From contig JARVLF010000020.1 in the NCBI GenBank assembly GCA_030849465.1, positions 62,001-126,000 on the forward strand: a stretch of DNA of 64,000 bases. Direction: 5' to 3'. The position numbers were made by a program, and so were the translations under genes. Under the pieces are notes generated by a model. The model was not told where the DNA came from, ran no database searches, and saw only the letters and a list, made by a program, of their open reading frames with translations. Shown one piece after another: positions 47,801-57,242 of this stretch. The stretch comes from Moesziomyces globuligerus (taxonomy: Eukaryota; Basidiomycota; Ustilaginomycetes; Ustilaginales; Ustilaginaceae). The first letter of the stretch is position 1, and each line of letters opens with the position of its first letter.

Positions 47801-47945
47801 CAGGTCTAGCGGGGAGTCGAGAGGGAGATGCGAAGGTGGTGCTTGCGTATGCTGTCGAGGGGGCGGCGCGCTTGAGGCCGAGAGTGCCTCTGGGACGGGG
47901 AGGCTGAGGTCTGTCTTGGACAGACGCCTGGTCGGGTGACTCCAT
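44808..47945 (-). CDS. RDH54: Rdh54/Rad54B-type Swi2/Snf2 DNA translocase
   Basis: 1045 aa from the ATG at 47945, single exon. The N-terminal region contains a Rad54B/Rdh54-specific segment ([27 protein letters not shown], then [19 protein letters not shown]). The Swi2/Snf2 core has [18 protein letters not shown], Walker A DEMGLGKT (about residue 365), the DEGH box (about 475) and [19 protein letters not shown]. The C-terminal helicase lobe has [44 protein letters not shown] and [11 protein letters not shown]. The family remodels DNA and Rad51 filaments in homologous recombination, especially meiotic. Rdh54 rather than Rad54 is preferred because of the N-terminal segment. The last 150 residues are acidic and poorly conserved. 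Confidence 0.9.
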   Translation of the reverse strand: [1045 protein letters not shown]

Positions 47946-49950
47946 GCGCTTGTTTGAGCCGATGGTTAGGGCCGTCGTGTAGATAGGAGGCGAAGATGGC
48001 GAAGATGGAGGTGATGCCGTTGCTGTGAGCTGAGTGTTGAACTTTCAGCGACTCAGCTTTCTCGAAGTTGGCCAAAATTGCAAAGTGTTGCTTGCTCGAT
48101 TCCGTGATTTAGGATTCGCGCTGCTTTACGCGACGCGCGTTGTTGTTGCTCAGTCACGGCCCAGCGAGTCGACACGCAGCCAGGCAACGGCGCTGAACCA
48201 CGAGCATTGATAGCCATGCTGAGGGTGGGACGACATCCACGGCTGCAGCAAGTGGAAGTCGCTCACCTGTGTCTGTGTCAGAGCCAAGTTTGATGGATGC
48301 GAGGATCAGTGCCGGCTTGGTTCTCTCCCAGGAAAGTCAGGCCTGTCTTTGCTCGATCGATCGGCGAATGTCTTCTGCCCGATGTAGGGGATTCCGTCCA
48401 AGCGGCATCGATTCAAGTGGTGGCCTCTGCGGGCAAAGGCGCAATGCCGAGGGTGTCGAGGCGAGACCGCGTAGAGCAAGCGGACCCACGAGGATCTGCA
48501 ACAGAACTTCCAAGGGCTCTCCGAGGTGCCGAGGCGTGTGCATTCTCGCTGCTGCTACAGGGCTGCAATAATTTACAGCACAAACGCGTCGGAAACGCCG
48601 AAAATAGGCGAGGCAAGGCGCCAGGCCAGACCATCCACGCCGATTTGGCCCACGAGCCAGGCCATGCCGAGCTACGTCACGACACAGCCACCAGCAAAGG
48701 CCATCCTACAGTGCACTAGTACAGTCCAGTCGATGTCCACTGTTAGCTTGATTCGCTTGACTCGCCCAAATGCTATGACTGCATAAGCAAACCAAGCCGC
48801 GCCAATCTGGATTATCTTGTCATCCGTGGGAGAAGACGAGTGGGATGAGGATTGCACTGGCAAGGGCCAGGGAGCGAGGATTGTCGCGGCCGAGGAAGGA
48901 GGGTGGTCAGTGCGGACCCTGTGCTGGCCAAGGGATCGACGGAGGTTTGCGAAGCCGATTGCGACTAGTTGCAGGTCGAAGCACGATGATGTCGAGGGAT
49001 CTTCGTCGCATCGCTCTGCCGGTCGGCATGTTTGGGCGCAGCGTGGATGCAAGGGTCAGTCGCGCCGAGAGCAAAGGCCAAGGCGGAGCCAAGAAGGCTT
49101 GGGGCTGGGGCTCTCGAGCCCAATGCAGTTATGCAGTTAGCGCTGCAGCATGCAATGCCGGCGACTCGAAGCCGTGACGGCCACTTGGCGGGTGCGGGTC
49201 TGGCTGCGACGAAACGTGCAAAGCGGAGTGTACGCCCAGCGAGCGAGCCAGGGTGCACTGTGACGAATGCGACTCGAGACCAAACGACAAACGGAGATGC
49301 CGCTCCGGCTGCCCTGAGTGCGACCGCTGCGGGGGATGAAGCGCAGGCCAAGCGAGGCTGCACGCCGTTGATATTCTCGGTCGATGCTTCTAATCTGGAA
49401 CACACTTGTCCAGTGCCCCTCGGTGCCCCTCCAATCCGTCGTGGAAAATCGACTCTGGACCGCGTCGCCGTCATCGGCATTTCAACGGCTCAACGGCTCG
49501 ACCGCTTGCCTCGTCGTCTGCCCGTGCGCCGCAGATCGAAGCAGCGCCCAAAGAGGTGGAGGGCGAGGCTCCGAGGCTCCGAGGCCCACTTGCGTCAGAG
49601 CAAAGGGATCGCCAGCTCATGCCTCGCCCTCGTTCCGTGCTGAGCACATTCGGGCACTAGACCTCACTCGTGCGCACTCGCAGCATCCGCTTCCGACAAC
49701 GTCCTCTCACTTGGTGTCCACTGGCGCCTCGCCTCAGCCTCCCAAATTGCTTACTCGGCGCACTGCCTCGCTCTCTTGCCTCGCCCCAAAGTAGAGTAGA
49801 TAGCCTCATCCCACCCATCCACCCTTCCTTCCCCATCACCACCATCATCCCCATCCGTTTCTATCATCACTCAAACGGAATACTCGACAACCACCTGATT
49901 GTCGCATTAGCTCTACACATACTTCCTCTTCGTCGCCGTCACCGCCCACA
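47946..49950. other. 2 kb divergent intergenic region, no gene recognised
   Basis: Lies between the Rdh54-like and Slm1-like start codons. It contains ACGCGACGCGCG (about 48128-48139), similar to cell-cycle MluI-type boxes, and a C/T-rich stretch just before 49951. Frames up to 203 codons exist but carry no recognisable motif, and their composition is Arg/Ala/Ser-rich as expected for GC-rich non-coding sequence. Confidence 0.4.
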
Positions 49951-51745
49951 ATGACCGACGCCCACTCCACCGTCACCCGGGCTACCTCGCTCAGCAGGAA
50001 GTCCACCGTGGCTAGCCGCAACGCCTCGCTCATCAAGAAGAACACCGGCCCCCACGAGCTCCGTCCTTCCGACATCCTCATCGAGCGCTTCACTGGTAAG
50101 TCGATTCGCTCCTCCTACCCGGTCTCGGCACTCCGAACCACGATCTGAATATTGACACCCCAATCTCAATTGCATCTTGCGCGCTCCGCGACTCACAGGC
50201 TGGAAGCACATCACCAAGCAGCTCATCAGCTACTTTGAGGGCATCGCCGACATTGAGTACAACACCGCCAAGGAGCTCACCAAGCTCGGCGGTGTCATCC
50301 AGGTCCCCTTCCGCGAGGGCAACCAGTTCCTCGGCGAGGACGGCATCCAGGACATCTATTACGGCATCCGCGACAAGACGCGCGTCATCGCCGACCACCA
50401 CGCCAACCTCGCCAAGACCGTCGAGGGCTCCATCGTCCAGCACCTCCAGAAGCTCCGCTCCGAGATCAAGGCGCACATCAAGAATGTGCAGCAGGACACG
50501 GGCAAGCTCGCCAACTCGGTCGCCAAGGAGCGCGAGATGTCGACCAAGATGATCACCGAGCTCGCCCGCTCCATCACGCTGCTCAAGAACACGCCCATGA
50601 GCGTCACGGCGCGCGAAGACCCCTACGCCGCCAACCAGGCCGTCTTCCGCCAGCTCCAGCGCCAGGTCAACGAGGAGAACGCGCTGCAAAAGTCGATCAT
50701 CATCATGCAGCAGAACTCGGCCCACTTTGAGGAGGGCATCGTCCGCAGCATCCAGTCGGCCTGGCAGACCTTCGACGAGTGGTCCGGCCGCATGTCGGCC
50801 CAGGTCCAGGACACGTGGCTCAGCCTCGGCGTCCAGATGCGCTCGCTCCAGCCCAACTCGGAGTGGATCGCCTTTGCCGCCCGCTCCGACCACCTCCTCG
50901 ACCCCGACACCCCGCTCCGCAACCCCGAGACCATCGACTACCCGGGCAAGGACGACCCCTCGGTCATCACGGTCCACCAGGGCATCCTCGAGCGCAAGAA
51001 GCGCTTCACAAAGACGTACAAGGAGTCGTTCTACGTTCTCACCCCCGCCGGCTACCTCCACGAGCACGGCTCGTCGGACCCGACCAAGCACCCTTCGCCC
51101 GAACTCTCGCTCTTCCTCCCCGAGTGCACGCTCGGCCCTCCCTCGACCATGGCGGCCAAGAGCCACAAGTTCCACATTGAGGGCCGCAAGGTGACGGGCA
51201 ACCAGTCGGCCGTGCCCTCCAAGGGTCTCGCTAGCCTCGGCATGGGTCGCGAGCACGCCTACACGTTCCGCGCGCGCAGCCACGAGGAGATGATGGAGTG
51301 GTGGAACGACATTAAGCAGCTCTCCAAGGTCTACCTCACCACCTCGGAGCAGATGGACCGTTCGGGCATTGTGCCCGCCGCCGTCCGCGCCGCCGGCTAC
51401 CGCTCCGAGGAGGAGGAGGACGAGGAGGACGGCAGCTCGATCGAGGAGGAGGACGACGAGTACGAGGAGGCCGAGGACGAGGCGGCTGCGGCTCCTGCCA
51501 TTGCCGGTGCCTCGCACACCACTGGTGCCGGTGCCACCTCGGGCGCGGCTGCCAAGGAGGAGGAGGTGCCCGCCTACTCGGGCGGCGCCGCTGCTCAGGG
51601 CGAGGTGGGCCCCAACGGTTACCTGCTCGAGAAGAAGGGCGAGTCGGCTCAGGCCGGCGAGCCTTCGCAGGACGGTCTGAACCGCTCGGCCAGCTCGGCG
51701 GGTAAGGAGAAGGCTGCCGAGACCGAGGCTGCCAAGGAGGCATAA
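49951..51745 (+). CDS. Slm1/Slm2-like BAR-PH protein (two exons)
   Basis: Exon 1 49951-50095, intron 50096-50198 (103 bp, GTAAGT...CACAG), exon 2 50199-51745; 563 aa. After a Ser/Thr-rich start, HELRPSDILIERFTGWKHITKQLISYFEGIADIEYNTAKELTKLGG opens a BAR-type helical domain (about 40-270). A PH domain follows (about 300-430) with VITVHQGILERKKRFTKTYKESFYVLTPAGYLHEH and the YTFRARSHEEMMEWWNDIKQL end helix. The tail is highly acidic (EEEEDEEDGSSIEEEDDEYEE) and then Ala/Gly-rich. Slm proteins bind PI(4,5)P2 at eisosomes and recruit and activate TORC2 signalling during membrane stress in yeast. That role is inferred from family. Confidence 0.9.
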
Positions 51746-52400
51746 GTGTGTGCGCGCACCATCGTACGCCCGTGTGTACCAACACGGAATCTCAATATCC
51801 CAGGAGCTCCCGATCCGATATCCTCTGTCCCTATCATCCCGCGCAATGCGACGATGACAAACGGCCCCAAGCGCTCCCCTAAACCCCTTCCTCTCCCTTG
51901 CCAACGGTTGTGTCTTTTGATCTTGCCTTCGTTTTTGATCTTCGGCTGCTCCGCTGTTGTTTCCCCTCCCCTCTTTTTCTTGCTTATCCACGGATATGTC
52001 TTGCTTGTTAATATCCACTTCCGATTGTTCCGAACCATGCTCAGAGCGCAAAGCGTGTAGGATGCAGCGTGTAGGATGCAGAGATGATGGTGGCAGCATT
52101 GTTGAGAAAGAGCATGAGCAGGAGAGGCAGGAGGACAAGAGGACCAGGACGAGCAGGACGAGCAGGAGGGGAAGGGATTTCTGGCGACGTGGCTGGGCGC
52201 GGGGGTGGAGTCGGTTTTCAGCCAGGTGGGTACAGGCTCATCAGGCGCGCGCTGGCTTCAACGCACGTCGTGCCTTGAGGCATTGGATCTCGCGACACTC
52301 ATGACTCATAGCATTGCACACGACATGGACTTGAAAGGGATTGGGACGAGAGCGGATCAGAATTGAGGGAGGGGAGTGAAAGCTGGATTGCAAGGGGAAG
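51746..52400. other. convergent 3' spacer with direct repeats
   Basis: Holds a tandem 14-bp duplication (GCGTGTAGGATGCA twice, 52053-52080) and an AGGACGAGC-type repeat (about 52140-52170). No gene seen. Confidence 0.45.
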
Positions 52401-54107
52401 CTAGGGGAAGACGATTTTTGCGAGCCAGTACCTGACTGCAAAAGCCAGCCCCGAACCGGCGATCTGAATGAGCATGGTGAGACGCCAAAGATCACGCTCG
52501 GTGATGCTCGGACCTGTGAACGGCGACCGACCCGACTCGGCGCGTCGATGACGAACCCCGCGAAGCACGAGAATCGCATTGAGCAGCGTGAGGTTGGTCG
52601 TACTCTTGACCCGACTCCGTCGCAAATCATAGTACTCGACCTGAACCACCCCCATCGCCTCCAACACCCATAGCACCACAGTCGCCACCCGCCCCGCAGG
52701 CCGCAACGCCTTCCCAGTCGTATTAGCCAACATCTCACCCCCTACTTCCCCCACTTCCCCCACTTCTCCTCCAGCCCCTGCTCCCTCGGTACTGTAGGTA
52801 CTGTTGGTACTGTCTGTGGTACTGGTAGTGTCGGTAAAGTACTGGATGGAAGGATAGAGGCATCCGGACACTGGATCGAACCTGGGCACCCTATGTCTGG
52901 GGTTGGGGACGAGGCCAAAGAGCTGCGGGCAGCTGAGGAGGAAGTTGAGGAGCTGGGGAGCAAAGAAGAGGAGGACGGTCTTGCTGAAGTGACCGAGGAT
53001 GCCGACGGTAGCAAAGACCATGCCGGCAAAGTAGCAAAACGTGTCTCCGACAAAGACCCTGCTGGGGAAGCGATTCCACCTGAGCAGCGCCATGGCCACG
53101 CCGACGAGCGGCAGGAGCAGATAGAGGCTGAGGAGGTGACGACGGAGGAGTTCGTTGCTGGAACGGGAGCCGGGCATGCCGGCACGCGCGTCGAGGTAGA
53201 GCGCGTCGTTGAGGCAGAGCGAGAGGGCGATGATGAGCGCCTGGCCGACCTCGACGCCGTTGATGCCGGCGAGGATGTTGATGCTGTTGGTGCAAAAGGT
53301 GGAGAGCAACGACATGTAGACGTAGTACAGCGGGCCTAGCTCGACGATCTTACCGCCCACCACGCTGCGCAACCAAGCAGGCCAACCGGGTACCACCACC
53401 GACGTACCGCCTCCTCCCGCGTAGTAGACCATCAGCAGAGGGATGCTCGAGATGATGGGGATGGGCAGCTTGTAGCGCCAACGGATGTCGAACACGTCGT
53501 CCAGAAAGCCGAGGATGATGGCACAGCAGAAGGAGAGGAGCGCCGAGAGGAAGCTCGCTAGCTCGTGGTGCGGGAAGCCGGTGCGACCGTCCATGCGTCC
53601 CTCCCACTCGTCGCCGAGCTTAGCCACGTGCTGGAGGCTCGACGAGAAGTAGCGAAAGGGGATGAAGAGGAAGAGCAGAGCCATGTATACGCCTGCAGTG
53701 GGGAGACCGAGGGATTCAGGGATCGGGGTAGGGTGAGCTTTGAGGAGGTCGCGACCCTTGAATCCGCGTGCGAGGAAGACGTCCTTGGTGCGCGCGATGG
53801 CGAGGCTCGTGAGCCAGAACCCGAGGATGGACAATCCCAGCGCTGCAAACAGCCCCGGAAATGCATCGTCGTAGTACAGCACTGCACCGCGCTGTGCAGG
53901 AGAGATGAACAGGTCGAGCGCCGTGCTGAGGCGAGAGGGATGCGTCGAGGTGAGGAGGAGGTGCGAGAGCCACGCAAACGGCGGCCACGAGGGCGGAGAG
54001 GCGAGGGCGCGCGAAAACGCCGAACGCTCGAGCTGCAACAGCGGCGGCAGCGTCAGCGAGAACAGCCCAATAGGCAGCACCACCGCGGCCGCTATCGTCG
54101 ATGCCAT
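52401..54107 (-). CDS. ALG7: UDP-GlcNAc:dolichyl-phosphate GlcNAc-1-phosphotransferase (ALG7/DPAGT1)
   Basis: 568 aa from the ATG at 54107 (MASTIAAAVV), single exon. It is a polytopic membrane protein of the PNPT family with about ten hydrophobic segments. Signatures are FKGRDLLKAHPTPIPESLGLPTAGVYM, LGFLDDVFDIRWRYKLPIPIISSIPLLMVYYAG (with the DDxxD-type active-site acidic motif), TNSINILAGINGVEVGQ and FVGDTFCYFAGM. It catalyses the first step of N-glycan assembly on dolichol phosphate in the ER membrane and is the tunicamycin target. A low-complexity Thr/Ser/Gly-rich insertion (about 435-465) precedes the final two membrane segments. The length, above the usual 400-450 aa, is explained by this insert and the long N-terminal part. 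Confidence 0.93.
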   Translation of the reverse strand: MASTIAAAVVLPIGLFSLTLPPLLQLERSAFSRALASPPSWPPFAWLSHLLLTSTHPSRLSTALDLFISPAQRGAVLYYDDAFPGLFAALGLSILGFWLTSLAIARTKDVFLARGFKGRDLLKAHPTPIPESLGLPTAGVYMALLFLFIPFRYFSSSLQHVAKLGDEWEGRMDGRTGFPHHELASFLSALLSFCCAIILGFLDDVFDIRWRYKLPIPIISSIPLLMVYYAGGGGTSVVVPGWPAWLRSVVGGKIVELGPLYYVYMSLLSTFCTNSINILAGINGVEVGQALIIALSLCLNDALYLDARAGMPGSRSSNELLRRHLLSLYLLLPLVGVAMALLRWNRFPSRVFVGDTFCYFAGMVFATVGILGHFSKTVLLFFAPQLLNFLLSCPQLFGLVPNPRHRVPRFDPVSGCLYPSIQYFTDTTSTTDSTNSTYSTEGAGAGGEVGEVGEVGGEMLANTTGKALRPAGRVATVVLWVLEAMGVVQVEYYDLRRSRVKSTTNLTLLNAILVLRGVRHRRAESGRSPFTGPSITERDLWRLTMLIQIAGSGLAFAVRYWLAKIVFP

Positions 54108-55001
54108 GCTTAATGTGATCGAGTGGTGGACGACACGCTCAACGACGTGCCACATGCCCAAAGCCAAAAGGTCGATCAGGTGGAGGCTGCACCGCACTCC
54201 TCAGCGTCTCGAGTCGGCATGGATTTTCGCACTTGACTTCTTCTCAGCCCAAGATCAACACGCGCACAGATCCCCGCGCAGACACAAAGACGCTCGGACG
54301 TGCAAGATCAACATGGATTCGTATTCCAGACAGCCTTCTCACCGGAGCACAAGCCGACGGTGCGCGATGCATGTCTTCACAGATACGGACTTCAGGCGCT
54401 CGAGCCGAGAGGCGCATGCCGGAGCACGCATCCACTCTTACCAAGCCTCTTGACCTCGGCAGACACGACGGCCAAAAGACCAAGCCGTGCTGCGTCTTCA
54501 GTAGCAAGAACGGTACACGCACCGAGCGCCATCGCTCCCCCAGAGGAGGAGCTCGCCACCCTCCACCACTAGCAAACCCCCCGAAGGAGGCGAGCGGCGG
54601 GACAGTCGAATCCGCACTAGATGAAATATTGCTGTAGCTAGGCTATGACTCAAACCCCGGTCACGGGAGCAGGCGGCCGTAATGAAAACGACCGACACTC
54701 CAAGACACGGTGCTCTTAAGACCCAGCACGACGCATCGCGCACTGCGCAGAATGCGTCCTTCGCTCCGCAATGCACAGAGCGGCAAGGGGAAGGGGAAGG
54801 GAAGGGAAAGGAGGATGGAGGAAGGAAGGAGGAAGGACGGAGTCGGCGGGGGGGAAGCGCAGGAAGAGGGGTAGGAGGAAAGGGGAAGGGGGAAGGGGGA
54901 AAGCTCACAAAAGCATGGCAGAGCCGGGGAATCCAGCCCCACACACCAGTCGCGACGCGCGCCTCGGAAGCAGCTGGATACCATGGCATGGGGCAGACGA
55001 G
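54108..55001. other. intergenic region with purine-rich tract
   Basis: Upstream of ALG7 and downstream of TFIIE alpha. A long GGAAGG/GGGGAA-rich purine tract occupies about 54780-54902. No gene recognised. Confidence 0.45.
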
Positions 55002-56270
55002 CTACACGACATCCTCAAAGTCGTCCATGCCATCTTCCTCCTCCTCCTCAGCCGCCGCTTGCCTGCCGCCATCCGCCTCTGCCTTGGCTCTCTTTTTCTC
55101 GCCCTCGCCCTCGCCCTCGCCGCCCGTCGGCGACCGCGACCGCTTGGTTTGCACTGGCTCGACCGGCTCCAAGTCGTCAAAGTCTTGTTCGTCGACGTCG
55201 TCGAGCGTCGCATCAGGCTTGGATGATGCGGCTGCCTCGGCCGTCTGGAGACTGGCGTACTGGGCATAGTAGTCGTCGTCGTCGGCCTCGTCGTCGTCCT
55301 TGCCGTCGTGCACGTCGAGGCCGCTCGTCGAATGCAGCCGCTCCTGCTTGCGTCCGAGCGCCGTCTGCTCGCCGCTCACCGTACTCGCGAGATGCCAGGC
55401 GGGCAAGGCGTTCTGCTTCCTCTGCTCGTCCTCCGCCTTTTGCTTGGCGAGGCGGCGCGCAGCTTCGGCGGCGGGATCGTTCGAGGCGAGATCCACCTGG
55501 AGCGTCGGCGCCGCACTCACCGACGACGACGTCGCCAGCGAGCCCGACTCGTCGGAGCGCGCGGCGAACCACGGCTGCGAAGCCGCATGCTTGGTGAGCC
55601 ACGCGCCCACGTCGAGCGGCGGGAGGACGATGCCCTCGGTGCGTCGGAGGCCGCCGAGAAGCGTCGAGAGCTGCTCGTTGAAGCGCATGAGGCTGTCCTT
55701 GCTCCGCTTAACGTCTTCGGCCTCCTCGTTGTCGACGAGCTCGGTGGCGCATCCGGGCGTCTCGCACACAAAGACGTTGCGAAAGATGTCGAGCAGATGC
55801 GCGACCTCGAGCGTCGAGTACGAGTTTTTGCAGCGCGGACAGACGTAGCCCTTGTTGTCCAGCTCGTTTCGGAGGCGGGTGTCGATCTTTTTGCGGATCG
55901 ACATCATGCGCCACTTTGTGACGTCGAGGAAGAGCTTGTAGTCGAGGTAGTAGTAGGTGCGGGGGACGCTGCGGTTGGTGATGGCGTCGCGGATCTCGTT
56001 TCTGCGAAAGGTGCAGATGAGCTTGTCCTCGAGCAGCTTGGACGAGAGCGCGGCGAGCTCCTTGACCTGGATGCCGAGGCGATGTGCGAGCACGTCGGCC
56101 GGTAGGACGGTGATGCTGATGAGCTGATCCATGAGCACAATGTGACGGTCCTCGTAGAAGATGCGAGCGACGATCTGTGCCATGCGACGGATGGTCGAGA
56201 GCTGCTCTTGGCTCGCGAGCTTGAGCTCGGTGTCGTGACCAGCACGGCCGAATGCAGCAGCGGTCGCCAT
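55002..56270 (-). CDS. TFA1: TFIIE alpha subunit
   Basis: 422 aa from the ATG at 56270, single exon. The N-terminal winged-helix region (about 18-125) includes RMAQIVARIFYEDRHIVLMDQLI and TYYYLDYKLFLDVTKWRMMSIRKKID. It is followed by the TFIIE zinc ribbon (C144, C147, C169, C174; YVCPRCKNSYSTLEV...FVCETPGC). The C-terminal half is acidic, ending in EEEEDGMDDFEDVV, the usual position of the acidic segment that contacts TFIIH. TFIIE alpha recruits and stimulates TFIIH at RNA polymerase II promoters. The zinc ligands are intact and the length is within the fungal range. Confidence 0.94.
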   Translation of the reverse strand: MATAAAFGRAGHDTELKLASQEQLSTIRRMAQIVARIFYEDRHIVLMDQLISITVLPADVLAHRLGIQVKELAALSSKLLEDKLICTFRRNEIRDAITNRSVPRTYYYLDYKLFLDVTKWRMMSIRKKIDTRLRNELDNKGYVCPRCKNSYSTLEVAHLLDIFRNVFVCETPGCATELVDNEEAEDVKRSKDSLMRFNEQLSTLLGGLRRTEGIVLPPLDVGAWLTKHAASQPWFAARSDESGSLATSSSVSAAPTLQVDLASNDPAAEAARRLAKQKAEDEQRKQNALPAWHLASTVSGEQTALGRKQERLHSTSGLDVHDGKDDDEADDDDYYAQYASLQTAEAAASSKPDATLDDVDEQDFDDLEPVEPVQTKRSRSPTGGEGEGEGEKKRAKAEADGGRQAAAEEEEEDGMDDFEDVV

Positions 56271-57242
56271 AGCGGGAGCGGTAACAACGAGGTGCGTGCA
56301 GTGCTGGAGACAAAGACGAAGCGAAGTGTGAGGCTGCCGGAGGAAGAGCGGAACAGAGAGCGGAGGATGATGAAAAGGCACGGAAGCGCCTTTCTACATG
56401 CTCTTGTGGGGTAGAATGCGAGCCACGACTGGGATGTATGCTGGAGAGGGAGAAAAAGAAATAAGGTCAGACAGAAGCGTAAGAGGCTTGGGTGGTCGAC
56501 CGCAGAGCGCTCGATGTTCAGGCAAACACCATGATGGTGCGACACCAGTAATGTTTCGACGATGGAAATAGGTGGTGGTGGTGGCAGAGCAGGGTGCGGC
56601 GTGCAGCTCGTATTGTAAAAGGATGAATCTTGGACTCGTGCCTGCCGCAGTTTCTTCCGATCCAGCCTATAATATTTAACCAACCAAGGCGAAGCGCCCT
56701 CCGATCTCTCCAAGTTGAGCCACCAAGCAGCCAAGGTCGGTTCCGGTCTGCTTTTCCTAGGGAGGTGAATTTAATCACCGATCCGAGCATGCCGAGCCTT
56801 GAAATCGGTGGATGGTTGCTATCTTGCATGGCTCAACTTGCGTGGCTCGTGCTCAGATTTATCCAGCCACCCGATTGTGACAATTCGAGCTGGATGACTG
56901 AGGATGCAGACAGGGTCCAAGATAGGATTTTGGGATTGCGGATTTGGCACTTTTCAGGCTCAAAGGGAACGCTCATCCTCACCATGCGGAACCAGCAACC
57001 AAGCAAGCAAGCAAGCAAGCAAGCAAACCGCACCCAGCTATCCTCGCAGCCCGCACCCTACCAAGACGACACTCGTTCGGCGCCCTTCACTGCTAGCTGC
57101 TAGCTGCTAGCTGACAGGCTGCACCAAGCGCATAACGAAGGCGAAAGAGAGGCAGAGTTGTCGTCCGCAGCGTACGCGACCCGCACCCCAGCTTGCCGAC
57201 ACCAACGCTTGCCTCGCCTCGCCTCGCTGAGCGACCATCAAC
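56271..57242. promoter_or_regulatory. divergent region between TFIIE alpha and JmjC genes
   Basis: 972 bp with a relatively AT-rich centre (for example TATAATATTTAACC near 56668-56681). Short tandem repeats lie at 57000-57026 (GCAA) and 57091-57112 (GCTAGCT-type). No gene recognised. Confidence 0.45.
57000..57026. repeat. (GCAA)n tetranucleotide repeat
   Basis: About six tandem GCAA units upstream of the JmjC gene, followed at 57091-57112 by a GCTAGCT-type repeat. Confidence 0.8.

Noticed and set aside
48128..48139. MluI-box-like ACGCGACGCGCG upstream of the Rdh54-like gene
   Set aside because: Does not contain an exact ACGCGT and such CG-rich words are common in this base composition.
49032..49643. 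203-codon frame in the 2 kb gap before the Slm1-like gene
   Set aside because: No domain, Arg/Ala/Ser-rich composition and overlapping frames on both strands suggest non-coding sequence.
54498..54640. Similarity between short minus-strand peptides (LVR...SAVR...KGG type) near 17.3, 24.8 and 54.6 kb
   Set aside because: Translated pieces look alike (for example LVRSSAVR in two places), but DNA identity is only moderate and such 8-residue matches are expected by chance among six-frame translations of GC-rich DNA.
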